Below, piece by piece: positions 7,543 to 16,738 of a stretch of 37,786 bases of DNA. The stretch's first letter is position 1, and each line of letters starts with the position of its first letter. This stretch comes from Pseudomonadota bacterium (lineage in GTDB: Bacteria > Pseudomonadota > Gammaproteobacteria > Burkholderiales > Burkholderiaceae). Location of the stretch: contig JAKORH010000196.1 of assembly GCA_029777935.1 (NCBI GenBank), forward strand, positions 1 to 37,786, given 5' to 3'. Position numbers and translations under genes: made by a program. Under the pieces are notes generated by a model. That model saw only the letters and a list, made by a program, of their open reading frames with translations. It did no database searches and was not told where the DNA came from.

Positions 7543-7890
7543 ATGACGTCTTCGATGTATCCCACCCCGACACGGCAGATGGCGCACAAGCGCCGCGAAC
7601 TGGCGCCGCAGGCGCTCGACGCGTTCAAGGCGTTCGGAGAAAAGGTCTTCGCCGATGGGGCGCTGCCGGCAAAGACCAAGCAGATCATCGCCGTGGCGGT
7701 CGCGCACGTGACGCAGTGCCCGTACTGCATTCGCGGCCACACCGAACTGGCACTGAAGCACGGCGCGACCGAGCAGGAGATCATGGAGGCGATCTGGGTC
7801 GCCACGGAGATGCGCGCCGGCGCCGCCTATGCTCACGCCGCGCTCGCGATCGACGCGATGGACGCCGCGCAGAAACCAGCCCCGCTGTAG
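7543..7890 (+). CDS. AhpD-like carboxymuconolactone decarboxylase family protein
   Basis: A 115-residue all-helical protein with the redox motif CPYC (residues 59-62) followed by IRGHTE (His66), the AhpD-type thiol site. KTKQIIAVAVAHVTQC and ATEQEIMEAIWVATEMRAG are the flanking conserved helices. Members of this family are small cytoplasmic proteins, often alkylhydroperoxidase-like; the CxxC with downstream His favours a disulfide redox role over lactone decarboxylation. AGGAGA lies ahead of the ATG. The neighbour downstream, 46 bp away, is a YeaO-like gene that could share the transcript. Confidence 0.85.
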   Translation: MTSSMYPTPTRQMAHKRRELAPQALDAFKAFGEKVFADGALPAKTKQIIAVAVAHVTQCPYCIRGHTELALKHGATEQEIMEAIWVATEMRAGAAYAHAALAIDAMDAAQKPAPL

Positions 7891-7936
7891 CGCGGGCCGC
7901 TCGCGAGCATGTGTTTCGCTCCAGCGAGGTGACCCG

Positions 7937-8332
7937 ATGGGCACTCGGATAAGTTCCCGCAACGTCCACCTGAAGCGCGCCTACGAAGCACCGTCACCGG
8001 ATGACGGCACGCGCATCCTCGTCGATCGATTGTGGCCGCGCGGCATCAGCAGGGACCGCGCGGCGCTGGATCGCTGGCTGAAAGACATCGCGCCGAGCAA
8101 CGAGTTGCGCCAATGGTTCGGCCACGACCCGGCGCGCTGGCCGCAGTTTCGCGCCCGCTACGCGCAAGAAATGCACGGCCACGCCGGCCTGTTGCGGCAA
8201 CTGCGCGCGCTCGCGCGCCGGGGCCCGATCACGCTGGTGTACTCGGCGCATGACGAGGAACACAACGACGCGGTCGTGCTGCGCGATGTGCTGCTGGGCC
8301 GCGGCACAGCGCGGCGCGCATCACGTCATTAG
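7937..8332 (+). CDS. DUF488 (YeaO-type) protein
   Basis: A 131-residue soluble protein with the YeaO-branch signature: V.LKRAYEAPSPDDGTRILV at the start, DRLWPRGISRDRAALDRW, LKDIAPSNELRQWFGHDPAR, then FRARYAQEM, and the C-terminal LVYSAHDEEHNDAVVL. Almost all conserved positions are present, so it should fold normally. The function of the family is unknown. GAGGT lies upstream of the ATG. Its 3' end overlaps the convergent uracil-DNA-glycosylase-family gene by 12 bp. Confidence 0.88.
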   Translation: MGTRISSRNVHLKRAYEAPSPDDGTRILVDRLWPRGISRDRAALDRWLKDIAPSNELRQWFGHDPARWPQFRARYAQEMHGHAGLLRQLRALARRGPITLVYSAHDEEHNDAVVLRDVLLGRGTARRASRH

Positions 8333-8917
8333 CCGCGCCACCCGCGCGTGCAACTGCGGCAGCAGTTCGCGCGCGAACCACGGATGGCGCACCAGCCACG
8401 GCTGGTTGCGCGGCGACGGGTGCGGCAGCGGCAGATGGCGCGGCAGGTAGTCGCGCCACGCGGCGACCGTCTCCGTCAGCGACGCCTGGCGGCGCGCGCC
8501 GAGGAAGTGGCGCTGCGCGTACTGGCCGACGAGCAGCGCCAGTTCGATGCGCGGCAGATGCGCGAGCAGCCGGTCGTGCCACAGGCGCGCGCATTCGGGC
8601 CGCGGCGGCGCATCGCCGCTAGCACCCCGCCCCGGGTAGCAGAAACCCATTGGGACGATCGCGATGCGCGCTTCGTCGTAGAACGTCGCGCGATCGAGCG
8701 CGAGCCATTCGCGCAGCCGCTCGCCGCTGGCGTCGTCCCACGGGATTCCGCTCCGATGCACGCGCAGCCCCGGCGCCTGACCGACGATCAGCAGCCGCGC
8801 CGTGGCCGACGCGCGCAGCACCGGCCGCGGGCCCAGCGGAAGGTGCGGCGCGCAGGCGCGACAGGCGCGAATCTCGGCGAGCAGCGCGGAGAGGGAAGAC
8901 TTCTTCAGTGCAGCCAC
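8321..8917 (-). CDS. Uracil-DNA glycosylase family protein
   Basis: A 198-residue protein of the UDG superfamily. IVGQAPGLRVHRSGIPWDDA (residues ~44-63) gives the GQxPG active-site motif, and PHPSPRN near the C-terminus gives the DNA-intercalating motif. Only two N-terminal Cys (CRAC) are seen, so it probably lacks the four-Cys iron-sulfur cluster of family 4. Predicted role: removal of uracil or related damaged bases. The GTG start at 8917 overlaps the end of the upstream membrane-protein gene by 13 bp, so it may be translationally coupled to the oxidase operon. Extending upstream gives no further homology. Confidence 0.8.
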   Translation of the reverse strand: MAALKKSSLSALLAEIRACRACAPHLPLGPRPVLRASATARLLIVGQAPGLRVHRSGIPWDDASGERLREWLALDRATFYDEARIAIVPMGFCYPGRGASGDAPPRPECARLWHDRLLAHLPRIELALLVGQYAQRHFLGARRQASLTETVAAWRDYLPRHLPLPHPSPRNQPWLVRHPWFARELLPQLHARVARLMT

Positions 8918-9351
8918 ATCGAGGGCGTGGAGTACGTCGGCGTCTGCGCCAGCGCGGGTGGCGGCGTCCACAGCACCGCGACGTACCACGTGGCCCACGC
9001 GACGATTACCAGGCTCAGCACCCACAACCATACCGGAATCGGCGACGGCGACTCGGCACGGCGCGGCTCGAACGGCTCCTCCGCGCCGAACGCGTTGACG
9101 GTGACATTGAGCATGCCGCGCACGATCGAGCCCGCGCGCAGGCCGCTCAGCGTGATGCCGGGGCCGTTGCGCACCTCGAACGGCACGTGGCGCAGCCCGA
9201 CGCGGCCGCTGCGATCGCGCGCCTCGATGCGCAGCCGGTGCTCGCCGTCGGCGAGCCCGTGCGTGTCGAGGTTGACGGTGATCGGCGGCACGTAGTCGGC
9301 AACCGGCTCGGCACCGTCGTCGAGATAGATGCGGACGCGGGCTTCTTCCAT
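8905..9351 (-). CDS. Ig-like domain protein with C-terminal membrane anchor, in cbb3 oxidase operon
   Basis: 148 residues. The first ~95 look like a beta-sandwich: VRIYLDDGAEPVADYVPPIT, then LDTHGLADGEHRLRIEARD and FEVRNGPGITLSGL, a pattern seen in proteins with Ig/FixG-like folds. A single hydrophobic helix (IPVWLWVLSLVIVAWATWYV) follows near the C-terminus with a short tail. With no signal peptide, this suggests a tail-anchored protein. It is the fourth product of the oxidase operon, eight bases after the 55-aa peptide. A role in oxidase assembly or as an accessory subunit is inferred from position only. The ATG at 9351 is preferred; the ribosome-binding site is weak. Confidence 0.65.
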   Translation of the reverse strand: MEEARVRIYLDDGAEPVADYVPPITVNLDTHGLADGEHRLRIEARDRSGRVGLRHVPFEVRNGPGITLSGLRAGSIVRGMLNVTVNAFGAEEPFEPRRAESPSPIPVWLWVLSLVIVAWATWYVAVLWTPPPALAQTPTYSTPSMWLH

Positions 9352-9359
9352 CGCATCGT

Positions 9360-9527
9360 TCAGTGATCGTCGCGCAGCACGCGATACTTCGGATGCCGCG
9401 GATCCCGCTCGCCCGGCCGGACGAGCATCCACAGCAACGCCACGAAGCAGGCGATCGTGACGGCGCCAGTGAGCGCGATCACGATCAGGTTGCCGGCGCC
9501 GGACATCATCATCGCATGATGTTCCAT
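9360..9527 (-). CDS. 55-residue single-helix membrane peptide, CcoQ-like by position
   Basis: Sequence MEHHAMMMSGAGNLIVIALT, continuing through AVTIACFVALLWMLVRPGER. One transmembrane helix with a His/Met-rich N-terminus and a basic C-terminal tail. It sits seven bases after the ccoO-like gene and is probably translated from the same message. Small one-helix subunits such as CcoQ accompany cbb3 oxidases, but this sequence does not clearly match CcoQ; the role is inferred from operon position and topology. Confidence 0.65.
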   Translation of the reverse strand: MEHHAMMMSGAGNLIVIALTGAVTIACFVALLWMLVRPGERDPRHPKYRVLRDDH

Positions 9528-9534
9528 AGCGCTC

Positions 9535-10521
9535 TCACTTCTTCGCGCGCACGGCGGCGACCTGTGCCGCGGTGACCGTCGGCGCCTTGTTGCCCCACGA
9601 CGTGCGCTCGTGGCCGATGATGTCGGCGATCTGCGCATCGGTGAGCTGCGCGGCGAACGGCGGCATCGCCGCGGCGTACTTGACTCCCTTGATCGTGCGT
9701 CCCTGCGCGCCATTCAGCAAAGTGGCGATGTGCTCGGCCGGATCGGCGGCGTCGACGACCGGATCGCCGACCAGCGACGGGAACACGTTCGGCACGCCTG
9801 CGCCGTTCGGTCCGTGACACGCGGCGCAGTTGGCCGCGAAGAGCTGCGCACCCTGCGCCGCGTTGAATGCGGCCGCGGCACCGGCCGTGCCCGCTGCGGC
9901 GGCCGGCGCCGTCGGCGCCGCTGGAGCCGGAGCCGAAGCCGAAGCCGCTTCGGCAGCTCTTGCTTGCGGCAACGCGACCTGCTTAAGCGACAGCAGGTAC
10001 GCGACCAGCGCCCGGCCTTCAGCGCGCGGCACGACCACGCCGCGCGCGGGCGCGTACTGCGGTGGCACCGGCACCGCTTGCACGTCGGGCGGTGCCTGGT
10101 CGACGACGTCGAACAGCCACGGAAACGACGGCATGATCGACGGCGCGACCACCGCGCGCGGGTCGTACAGGTGGATGTACTGCCACACGTCGCTCGCCTG
10201 CCGCGCGCCGATGTTGGCGAGATCCGGTCCGTTGCGCTCGGAGCCGAGCAGCTCCGGCGTGGCGTACGCGAAGTCGCCCGGCGCCGATGGCCGCCCGAAG
10301 ATCTTGTCGGTGGCGAGCGGCCGCACCTGCTGCGTGTGACAGTAGGCGCAACCCTCGGCGACATAGATGTCGCGCCCGCGCGCTTCGAGGTCGGTCAGCG
10401 GCTTGACACCCGGCCCCGGCGGCACCTGCGACAGCTCGATGCCCGGCACCACGCCCATCAGCGTCGCCAGCACCGCGTACACGAGCGTCGATCCGCCGGC
10501 GATCGCAACGAGCTTGTTCAT
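9535..10521 (-). CDS. ccoO: cbb3-type oxidase subunit II fused to a cytochrome c domain
   Basis: 328 residues. An N-terminal helix (residues ~5-27) anchors a CcoO/FixO domain with heme motif CAYCHTQQVRP (Cys58, Cys61, His62), the downstream GPDLANIGAR segment and an axial Met in SIMPSFPW. An Ala/Pro-rich linker (about 187-215) leads to a second, class-I cytochrome c domain with CAACHG (Cys232, Cys235, His236) and a likely axial Met in AAAMPPF. Standard cbb3 operons encode CcoO and the diheme CcoP separately; here one chain carries one heme of each kind. It should deliver electrons from periplasmic donors to CcoN. GGAGGG before the ATG overlaps the ccoN stop region. Confidence 0.85.
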   Translation of the reverse strand: MNKLVAIAGGSTLVYAVLATLMGVVPGIELSQVPPGPGVKPLTDLEARGRDIYVAEGCAYCHTQQVRPLATDKIFGRPSAPGDFAYATPELLGSERNGPDLANIGARQASDVWQYIHLYDPRAVVAPSIMPSFPWLFDVVDQAPPDVQAVPVPPQYAPARGVVVPRAEGRALVAYLLSLKQVALPQARAAEAASASAPAPAAPTAPAAAAGTAGAAAAFNAAQGAQLFAANCAACHGPNGAGVPNVFPSLVGDPVVDAADPAEHIATLLNGAQGRTIKGVKYAAAMPPFAAQLTDAQIADIIGHERTSWGNKAPTVTAAQVAAVRAKK

Positions 10522-10525
10522 CGTT

Positions 10526-11935
10526 CTACCCTCCAGCCGCGGCCGGCGCGATCGCGGGTGAGGACGCGCGCGCGCCGCCATAGGTCATCGCCCACACGTT
10601 CCACGCGAACAGCAGGTGCGACAGGAACATCAGCGTGCCGCCGATCGAACGCCACAGCCAGTACGGCGCCATGTCGGTGACCGATTGAATGAACGGCGCG
10701 CCGCGGATCCAGTCCAGCCCCTGCACGGTGCCGCCGATCGACAGCGCCAGCACGTAGATCACCACGCCCACCGTCGCCAGCCAGAAATGGATGCCGACCA
10801 GCCAGTGGTTCGGCTCCTTGCCGGTCGCGCGCGGCAGCAGCGCGTACACGCCGCCCCAGATCGCGAACGTGACGAAGCCGTACATCGTCAGGTGCGAATG
10901 GCCGACCGTGAAGTTGGTCAGGTGCCAGGTCTGCTGCAGCGAGCGGAACGCCTCGAACGTGCCTTGCGTGGAACCGAACAGATAGCTCAGCACGCCGCCC
11001 AGGACGAACATCGCCGGCGAGCGATGCAGCCGCTCGGGCCGGCCGCGCAGCGTCAGCAGGAAGTTCGCGCTGCCGCCCCACACCGGCACCAGCATCGCGA
11101 CGCTGAACACGATCGCGGTCGTCTGCAGCCACCACGGCAACGGGCTGAACAGGAAGTGGTGCGCGCCGATGATCGGGTAGAAGACGAGGTTGGTCCAGAA
11201 CGCGAAGATGCCGAGCGAGTACGAGTAGATCGGCCGGTTCATCAGCTTCGGCAGCGCGTAGTAGAAGATGCCGAGAGCGAGCGGCGTGAACCACATGCCG
11301 ACCGCGTTGTGCATGAAGTAGCCCTGCACCGCGACCTGCCCCAGCCCGTGCTGGTACCACGGCAACAGCGACACCAGCACGATGATGATGGTCCACAGCG
11401 TGCCGCCGATCGTGTACCAGTTCGACAGGTACACGTCGTCGCTGTCGCGCCGCGCTACGGTGGCGAGCAGGTTCCACACCGCGGTCAGGAGCGCGGCGGC
11501 GAGGATCACGCGGATCCACCACAGCCATTCGCGGTATTCCTGGTCGCCGGCATTCAGCCCGAGCACGAGCGCCACCGTGCCCACCAGCGCGGCGACGTTG
11601 AACAGCCACAGCGACACCCACGCCAGCGCGGGGCTCGCCAGCTTCGTCCCCGAGCTGCGCGCGGCCACGTAGTACGCGAGCCCGATCAGCGCCGGGCTGG
11701 CCCATGCGTAGAAGGTGGCGTTGGTGTGGATCGGCCGCAGGCGCCCGAACGACAGCCACGGCGTGGTGCCAAGCTCCGGATACGCGAACTTCAGGCTCAG
11801 CAGCACGCCGACCAGGGTCGCGAACACCAGCCACAGCGTCGCGCTCACCGTGTACGCGCTGAAGATCCGGGCCAGCGCGCGATCGGCCGGCTCGGCCGCC
11901 GACGGGTGCATGGCAAAGGTCGCCTGCTGCGCCAT
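10526..11935 (-). CDS. ccoN: cbb3-type cytochrome c oxidase catalytic subunit I
   Basis: 469 residues with about 12 membrane helices. Heme-copper oxidase motifs are present: RPIHTNATFYAW with a low-spin heme b ligand, YFMHNAVGMW, the GAHHFLF copper-B histidine pair, and TVGHSHLTMYGF with the high-spin and low-spin heme ligands. The length and motifs fit the C-family (cbb3) oxidases, which reduce oxygen to water with high affinity. GCAGGAG lies upstream of the ATG. ccoO follows after four bases. No ccoP, ccoG, ccoH, ccoI or ccoS gene is in the window, so assembly functions must lie elsewhere. Confidence 0.9.
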   Translation of the reverse strand: MAQQATFAMHPSAAEPADRALARIFSAYTVSATLWLVFATLVGVLLSLKFAYPELGTTPWLSFGRLRPIHTNATFYAWASPALIGLAYYVAARSSGTKLASPALAWVSLWLFNVAALVGTVALVLGLNAGDQEYREWLWWIRVILAAALLTAVWNLLATVARRDSDDVYLSNWYTIGGTLWTIIIVLVSLLPWYQHGLGQVAVQGYFMHNAVGMWFTPLALGIFYYALPKLMNRPIYSYSLGIFAFWTNLVFYPIIGAHHFLFSPLPWWLQTTAIVFSVAMLVPVWGGSANFLLTLRGRPERLHRSPAMFVLGGVLSYLFGSTQGTFEAFRSLQQTWHLTNFTVGHSHLTMYGFVTFAIWGGVYALLPRATGKEPNHWLVGIHFWLATVGVVIYVLALSIGGTVQGLDWIRGAPFIQSVTDMAPYWLWRSIGGTLMFLSHLLFAWNVWAMTYGGARASSPAIAPAAAGG

Positions 11936-11976
11936 CGATTCGACTCCTGCGGCCGCGGAACGCGCCAGCTACGGGC

Positions 11977-12048
11977 CTACTTCATCTCGGCGTCCTGCGC
12001 CTTCTTGCTGATCAGCCATTCGATGATGTGGAAGTCCTTCATGGACAT
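11977..12048 (-). CDS. 23-residue ORF ahead of ccoN
   Basis: A short frame with a strong ribosome-binding site (GAGGAG, six bases before ATG) and a stop 41 bp before ccoN. It reads MSMKDFHIIEWLISKKAQDA, then EMK. The peptide is amphipathic rather than membrane-spanning. It is too short for family recognition. It could be a translated leader affecting ccoN expression, or a small accessory peptide. The good ribosome-binding site and tight placement are the only support. Confidence 0.5.
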   Translation of the reverse strand: MSMKDFHIIEWLISKKAQDAEMK

Positions 12049-12144
12049 GGAACACTCCTCTCGTAAGCCGCTCGCCGGGTCGCTCCCTGCCGATCCGCGG
12101 TCCAGCGCGCAATGCCGCGCAGTATCGAGTCACGCGTGCGCCAT

Positions 12145-12249
12145 CGCTGTCGGGCAATCCGGACATTCGCTGTCGGGCGCTCTCTACCGCAGCGCCGCAA
12201 CCGCCGCTGTCGGGAAACGCTGACGACGACTATCAGGCTTTCCCGATGG
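12145..12249. promoter_or_regulatory. Cluster of CTGTCGGGCA-type operator candidates before the ABC operon
   Basis: In the 257-bp gap between the oxidase operon and the solute-binding-protein gene, CGCTGTCGGG occurs exactly three times in the same orientation (12145, 12168, 12205). The first extends into a 20-bp near-palindrome (12147-12166, CTGTCGGGCAATCCGGACAT). A further related site lies at 12230-12249 (CTATCAGGCTTTCCCGATGG). The same pattern occurs at 19028-19047 before the acetate transporter. The dyad form fits binding by a dimeric NarL-type regulator; the regulator encoded at 18366 is the obvious candidate. This is inference from repetition and position. Confidence 0.55.
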
Positions 12250-12305
12250 CGACGCCGGCGGGCCGGACCTAGAGTCGTTGCAAACTCGACAATCAGGAGA
12301 CCCTT

Positions 12306-13688
12306 ATGACCAGCGCCACCCATCTGCCCAGCGACGACGACAGCGACAACCTGACCACGGCCTCTCCGGGCCGCCGCCGCTTCGTGCGCGCCCTCGGCGC
12401 CGCGGGCCTCGCCACCGGCGTCGCGCCGTACGTGATGCCGCGCCGCGCGCGCGCCGCGTCGCGCACGCTGAAGATCCTGCAGTGGAGCCACTTCGTGCCC
12501 GCGTACGACACCTGGTTCGACAACACCTACACCAAGGAATGGGGTCGCAAGAACGACACCGAGGTGATCGTCGACCACGTGGGCGTGGTCGCGCTGAACT
12601 CGCGTGCCGCCGCCGAGGTGTCGGCGCAGAAGGGCCACGATCTGTTCATGTTCCTGTCGCCGGCACCCGCGTACGAGGAGCAGGTGATCGACCACCGCGA
12701 GATCTACGACGAGGTCGGCCGCAAGCACGGCAAGCCGATCGAGCTGGCGGTGCGCAGCACCTACAACCCGAAGACGAAGAAGTACTTCGGCTTTTCCGAC
12801 AGTTTCGTGCCCGACCCGGTCAACTACCGCATCGACCTGTGGAGCGAGCAGGGCATGCCGAAGGGGCCGAAGAGCTGGGAGGATGTGCTGCGCGTGGGCA
12901 CCGCGATCAGGAAGAAGCACAACATTCCGGTCGGCATCGGCCTGTCGTCGGAACTGGATACCGCGATGGCGATGCGCACGATCCTGTACGCCTTCGGCGG
13001 CTCGGTGCAGGACGACAAGGGCAACGTGGTGCTGAAGTCGAAGCCGACCCGGGACGCGGTCGACTTCGTCAAGCGGCTGTATCAGCAGGCGATGACTCCG
13101 GAGGTGATGGCGTGGGACCCGTCCTCGAACAACCGCGCGATGATCGCCGGCAAGGTGTCGGTCGTGCTGAACGCGATCTCGATCACGCGCGAGGCCGAGA
13201 ACAAGAAACTGCCGATCGCCGACCAGATCGGGCTGACCAAGGCACTGATGGGCGAGAAACAGGCCATCGGACTGGAGCACGTGATGGACTGCTACGTGAT
13301 CTGGAAGTTCGCCGAGAACAAGGAAGGCGCGAAGAAGTTCCTGGTCGACTACATCGACAACTTCCACCAGGGTTTCGAGGCCAGCGAGTACTACAACTTC
13401 CCGTGCTTCCCGTCGACGGTGTCGAACCTGAAGGCGCTGCTCGCCGACGACCCGCACAAGCCCGCCGGGAAGTACACGGTGTTCGACGACGTACTGACGT
13501 GGGCGACCAACGTCGGCTACCCCGGCTACGCCAACGCGGCGGTCGACGAGATCTTCAACACCTGGGTGCTGAACACGATGTTCGCCAAGGCCGCCACCGG
13601 CGCACTGTCGCCGGCCGACGCAGTCGCCGAAGCGGACACCAAGTGCCGCCAGATCTTCGCCAAGTGGCGCGCGAAGGGGTTGGTCTGA
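12306..13688 (+). CDS. ABC importer substrate-binding protein, Tat-exported
   Basis: 460 residues of the extracellular solute-binding protein family 1 type. The N-terminus has a twin-arginine signal (GRRRFVRALGAAGLATGVAP), with likely cleavage near ARAAS about residue 50. The mature part begins LKILQWSHFVPAYDTWFDN and contains the family's FPSTVSNLKALL region. Export by Tat means it folds in the cytoplasm first. AGGAGA precedes the ATG. It heads a four-gene ABC operon of the sugar/polyol (MalEFGK-like) class; the substrate cannot be deduced. The promoter region holds the repeated CTGTCGGGCA motif, which suggests control by the two-component system downstream. Confidence 0.85.
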   Translation: MTSATHLPSDDDSDNLTTASPGRRRFVRALGAAGLATGVAPYVMPRRARAASRTLKILQWSHFVPAYDTWFDNTYTKEWGRKNDTEVIVDHVGVVALNSRAAAEVSAQKGHDLFMFLSPAPAYEEQVIDHREIYDEVGRKHGKPIELAVRSTYNPKTKKYFGFSDSFVPDPVNYRIDLWSEQGMPKGPKSWEDVLRVGTAIRKKHNIPVGIGLSSELDTAMAMRTILYAFGGSVQDDKGNVVLKSKPTRDAVDFVKRLYQQAMTPEVMAWDPSSNNRAMIAGKVSVVLNAISITREAENKKLPIADQIGLTKALMGEKQAIGLEHVMDCYVIWKFAENKEGAKKFLVDYIDNFHQGFEASEYYNFPCFPSTVSNLKALLADDPHKPAGKYTVFDDVLTWATNVGYPGYANAAVDEIFNTWVLNTMFAKAATGALSPADAVAEADTKCRQIFAKWRAKGLV

Positions 13689-13700
13689 GAAGCTGATTCG

Positions 13701-14732
<1,032 letters not shown>

Positions 14733-14755
14733 CACCTGGGGAACGGGCGTGTTCT

Positions 14756-14836
14756 GCAACCGCGTTCCCTCACCCCAACCCCTCTCCCGGAGGGAGAGGG
14801 GCTTCCCATCCCTCTCCCGCCGGGGGAGGGCCCGAG
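14756..14836. repeat. REP-like palindromic repeat inside the ABC operon
   Basis: Between the ATPase and first permease gene lie two imperfect palindromes: CCCTCTCCCGGAGGGAGAGG, and a second built on CCCTCTCCCGCCGGGGGAGG, introduced by a CCCTCACCCCAACCCC run. This type of repeat is scattered in intergenic DNA of many high-GC proteobacteria. In RNA it would form strong hairpins and could stabilise the upstream transcript or reduce read-through. Confidence 0.75.
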
Positions 14837-14849
14837 GGTGTGGGCGTCG

Positions 14850-15809
14850 ATGCCACGCGTGACGACTACCACGCGCGATTCGCGGCTGGCTGCGCCCTTC
14901 GTCGAGGATCGCGCGCGCAGGTTCGGCTGGCGCGACGACGAGCGCCACCTCGGCACGCTGATGCTGGCACCCGCGATCGCCTACATCGTCGCGGTGGTCG
15001 GGTTTCCGTTCGCGCTCGGCGTGTTCTACAGCCTGAGCGACGCCACCGTCGGCAGCACGACGTTGCACTTCGTGGGCCTGCGCAACTACGCGGCGATCAT
15101 GCACGACCCGACGTTCTGGACTTCGTTGCGCAACTCGGTCGTGTTCACCATCGTGTCGCAGGTACTGGTGGTCGCGCTCGGCAAGATCCTGGCGATGGCA
15201 CTGGCAAAGGACTTCCGCGGCCGCGGCTTCGTGCGCCTGCTGATCCTGCTGCCGTGGGTGGCGCCGATCTCGCTCGGCGCGATCGCCTGGCTGTGGATCT
15301 TCGATCCGATCTACAGCATCATCACCTGGACGCTGCACGCGCTGCACCTGATCGATCCGGACACGACGCTGGTGTGGCTCGGCCAGCCGCATCTGGCGAT
15401 GGCCTCGGTGATCATCGTCAACGTATGGCGGCTGCTGCCGCTGGCGGCGGTGATCATCCTGGCCGGCATGACCGCGATCCCGCAGGACATCCACGACGCG
15501 GCACAGGTCGACGGCGCGGGCTTCCTGCGCCACCTGTTTGAAATCCAGATCCCGCTGGTGGCGCCGGTGATGCTGGTGGCGCTGCTGTTCGGCATCGTGT
15601 TCACGTTCACCGACATGATCGTGATCTACGTGCTGACGCGCGGCGGGCCGTACGACACGACGCAGGTGCTGGCCAGTTACGCGTACTTCACCGGCGTGCA
15701 GGGCGGCGACCTGGCCACCGGCGCGGCGATCGCGCTGTTCCTGTTCCCGGTGCTGGCCGCCGTCGCGATCTTCTTCCTGGTCGCGGCGCGCCGCGCCGAA
15801 GTGGGTTGA
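14850..15809 (+). CDS. ABC transporter permease (MalF type)
   Basis: 319 residues with about six membrane helices and the EAA-loop DAAQVDGAGFLRHLFEIQIP, the contact for the ATPase. It begins with a ~35-residue cytoplasmic segment. The ATG at 14850 is chosen; a GTG at 14838 would add four residues. It follows a palindromic repeat region. It ends one base before the second permease gene starts, so the two should be made in equal amounts and form the transport channel. Confidence 0.9.
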   Translation: MPRVTTTTRDSRLAAPFVEDRARRFGWRDDERHLGTLMLAPAIAYIVAVVGFPFALGVFYSLSDATVGSTTLHFVGLRNYAAIMHDPTFWTSLRNSVVFTIVSQVLVVALGKILAMALAKDFRGRGFVRLLILLPWVAPISLGAIAWLWIFDPIYSIITWTLHALHLIDPDTTLVWLGQPHLAMASVIIVNVWRLLPLAAVIILAGMTAIPQDIHDAAQVDGAGFLRHLFEIQIPLVAPVMLVALLFGIVFTFTDMIVIYVLTRGGPYDTTQVLASYAYFTGVQGGDLATGAAIALFLFPVLAAVAIFFLVAARRAEVG

Positions 15810-15810
15810 C

Positions 15811-16656
15811 ATGAACTGGAAGCTGCGCCGCGCGCTCGTCCGCACCGGCCACGTCGCGGTGCTGGCGGCGTTCGCCGTGTTCCTCGCGTTCCCGTTCTAC
15901 TGGATGGCGATCACCGCGTTCAAGCAGACCACCGACCTGGTGAACGTCGCCAACAATCCGCTGTGGTTCAACGCGCCGCCCACGCTCTCGCACCTGCGGG
16001 TGCTGTTCACCGACACGCAGTTCGGCCAGTGGCTGATCAACACGGTCGTGGTCGGCGCGGCCGTGGTCGCGATCACGCTGCTGCTGGCGGTGCCGGCCGG
16101 CTATGCGCTGGCGCGGCTGTCGGGGCGCCATGGCCGCACGCTCGGCATGGCCATCTTCCTCACGTACCTGATTCCGCCGACAATCCTGTTCATTCCGTTC
16201 TCGCGCATCATCGCCGACCTCGGGCTGCAGGATTCGCTGTGGTCGCTGGTGCTCGTGTACCCGAGTTTCACGGTGCCGTTCTGCTCCTGGCTGATGATGG
16301 GGTTCTTCCGCAGCCTGCCGCGCGAACTGGAGGATGCCGCGTTGATCGACGGGTTGACGCGCTTCGGCGCCTTCGTCAAGGTCGGCTTGCCGCTCGCCTC
16401 GGCCGGCGTGCTCACGGTCGTGATCTTCACGCTGACGCTGGTGATGCAGGAGTTCGTGTACGGGCTGACCTTCATCACCACCTCGTCGCACTACACGGTC
16501 AGCGTCGGCGTGCCGACCTTCCTCGTGCGCGGCGACGTGTACTTCTGGGGCTCGCTGATGGCGGCGTGCCTGATCGTCAGCGTCCCGATCGCGATCCTCT
16601 ACAACCTGTTCCTCGACCGCTTCGTCGCCGGGGTCACCGGCGGCGCGCTGAAGTGA
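15811..16656 (+). CDS. ABC transporter permease (MalG type)
   Basis: 281 residues, six predicted helices, and the EAA-loop LEDAALIDGLTRFGAFVKVG, then LPL. The N-terminal FPFYWMAITAFK and the Asn-containing LINTVVVG are typical of MalG-like permeases, which contact the binding protein. It is the last gene of the importer; the histidine kinase starts 82 bp later and is probably co-transcribed. The carbohydrate-type class is clear but the substrate is not. Confidence 0.9.
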   Translation: MNWKLRRALVRTGHVAVLAAFAVFLAFPFYWMAITAFKQTTDLVNVANNPLWFNAPPTLSHLRVLFTDTQFGQWLINTVVVGAAVVAITLLLAVPAGYALARLSGRHGRTLGMAIFLTYLIPPTILFIPFSRIIADLGLQDSLWSLVLVYPSFTVPFCSWLMMGFFRSLPRELEDAALIDGLTRFGAFVKVGLPLASAGVLTVVIFTLTLVMQEFVYGLTFITTSSHYTVSVGVPTFLVRGDVYFWGSLMAACLIVSVPIAILYNLFLDRFVAGVTGGALK

Positions 16657-16738
16657 ACCGCGTAATCGCCCGCATACCGATTCCGGGCATCGGCGCCGAT
16701 CGTATGCGCGCGATCGATGTCAAAGGCGACATCGAAGA

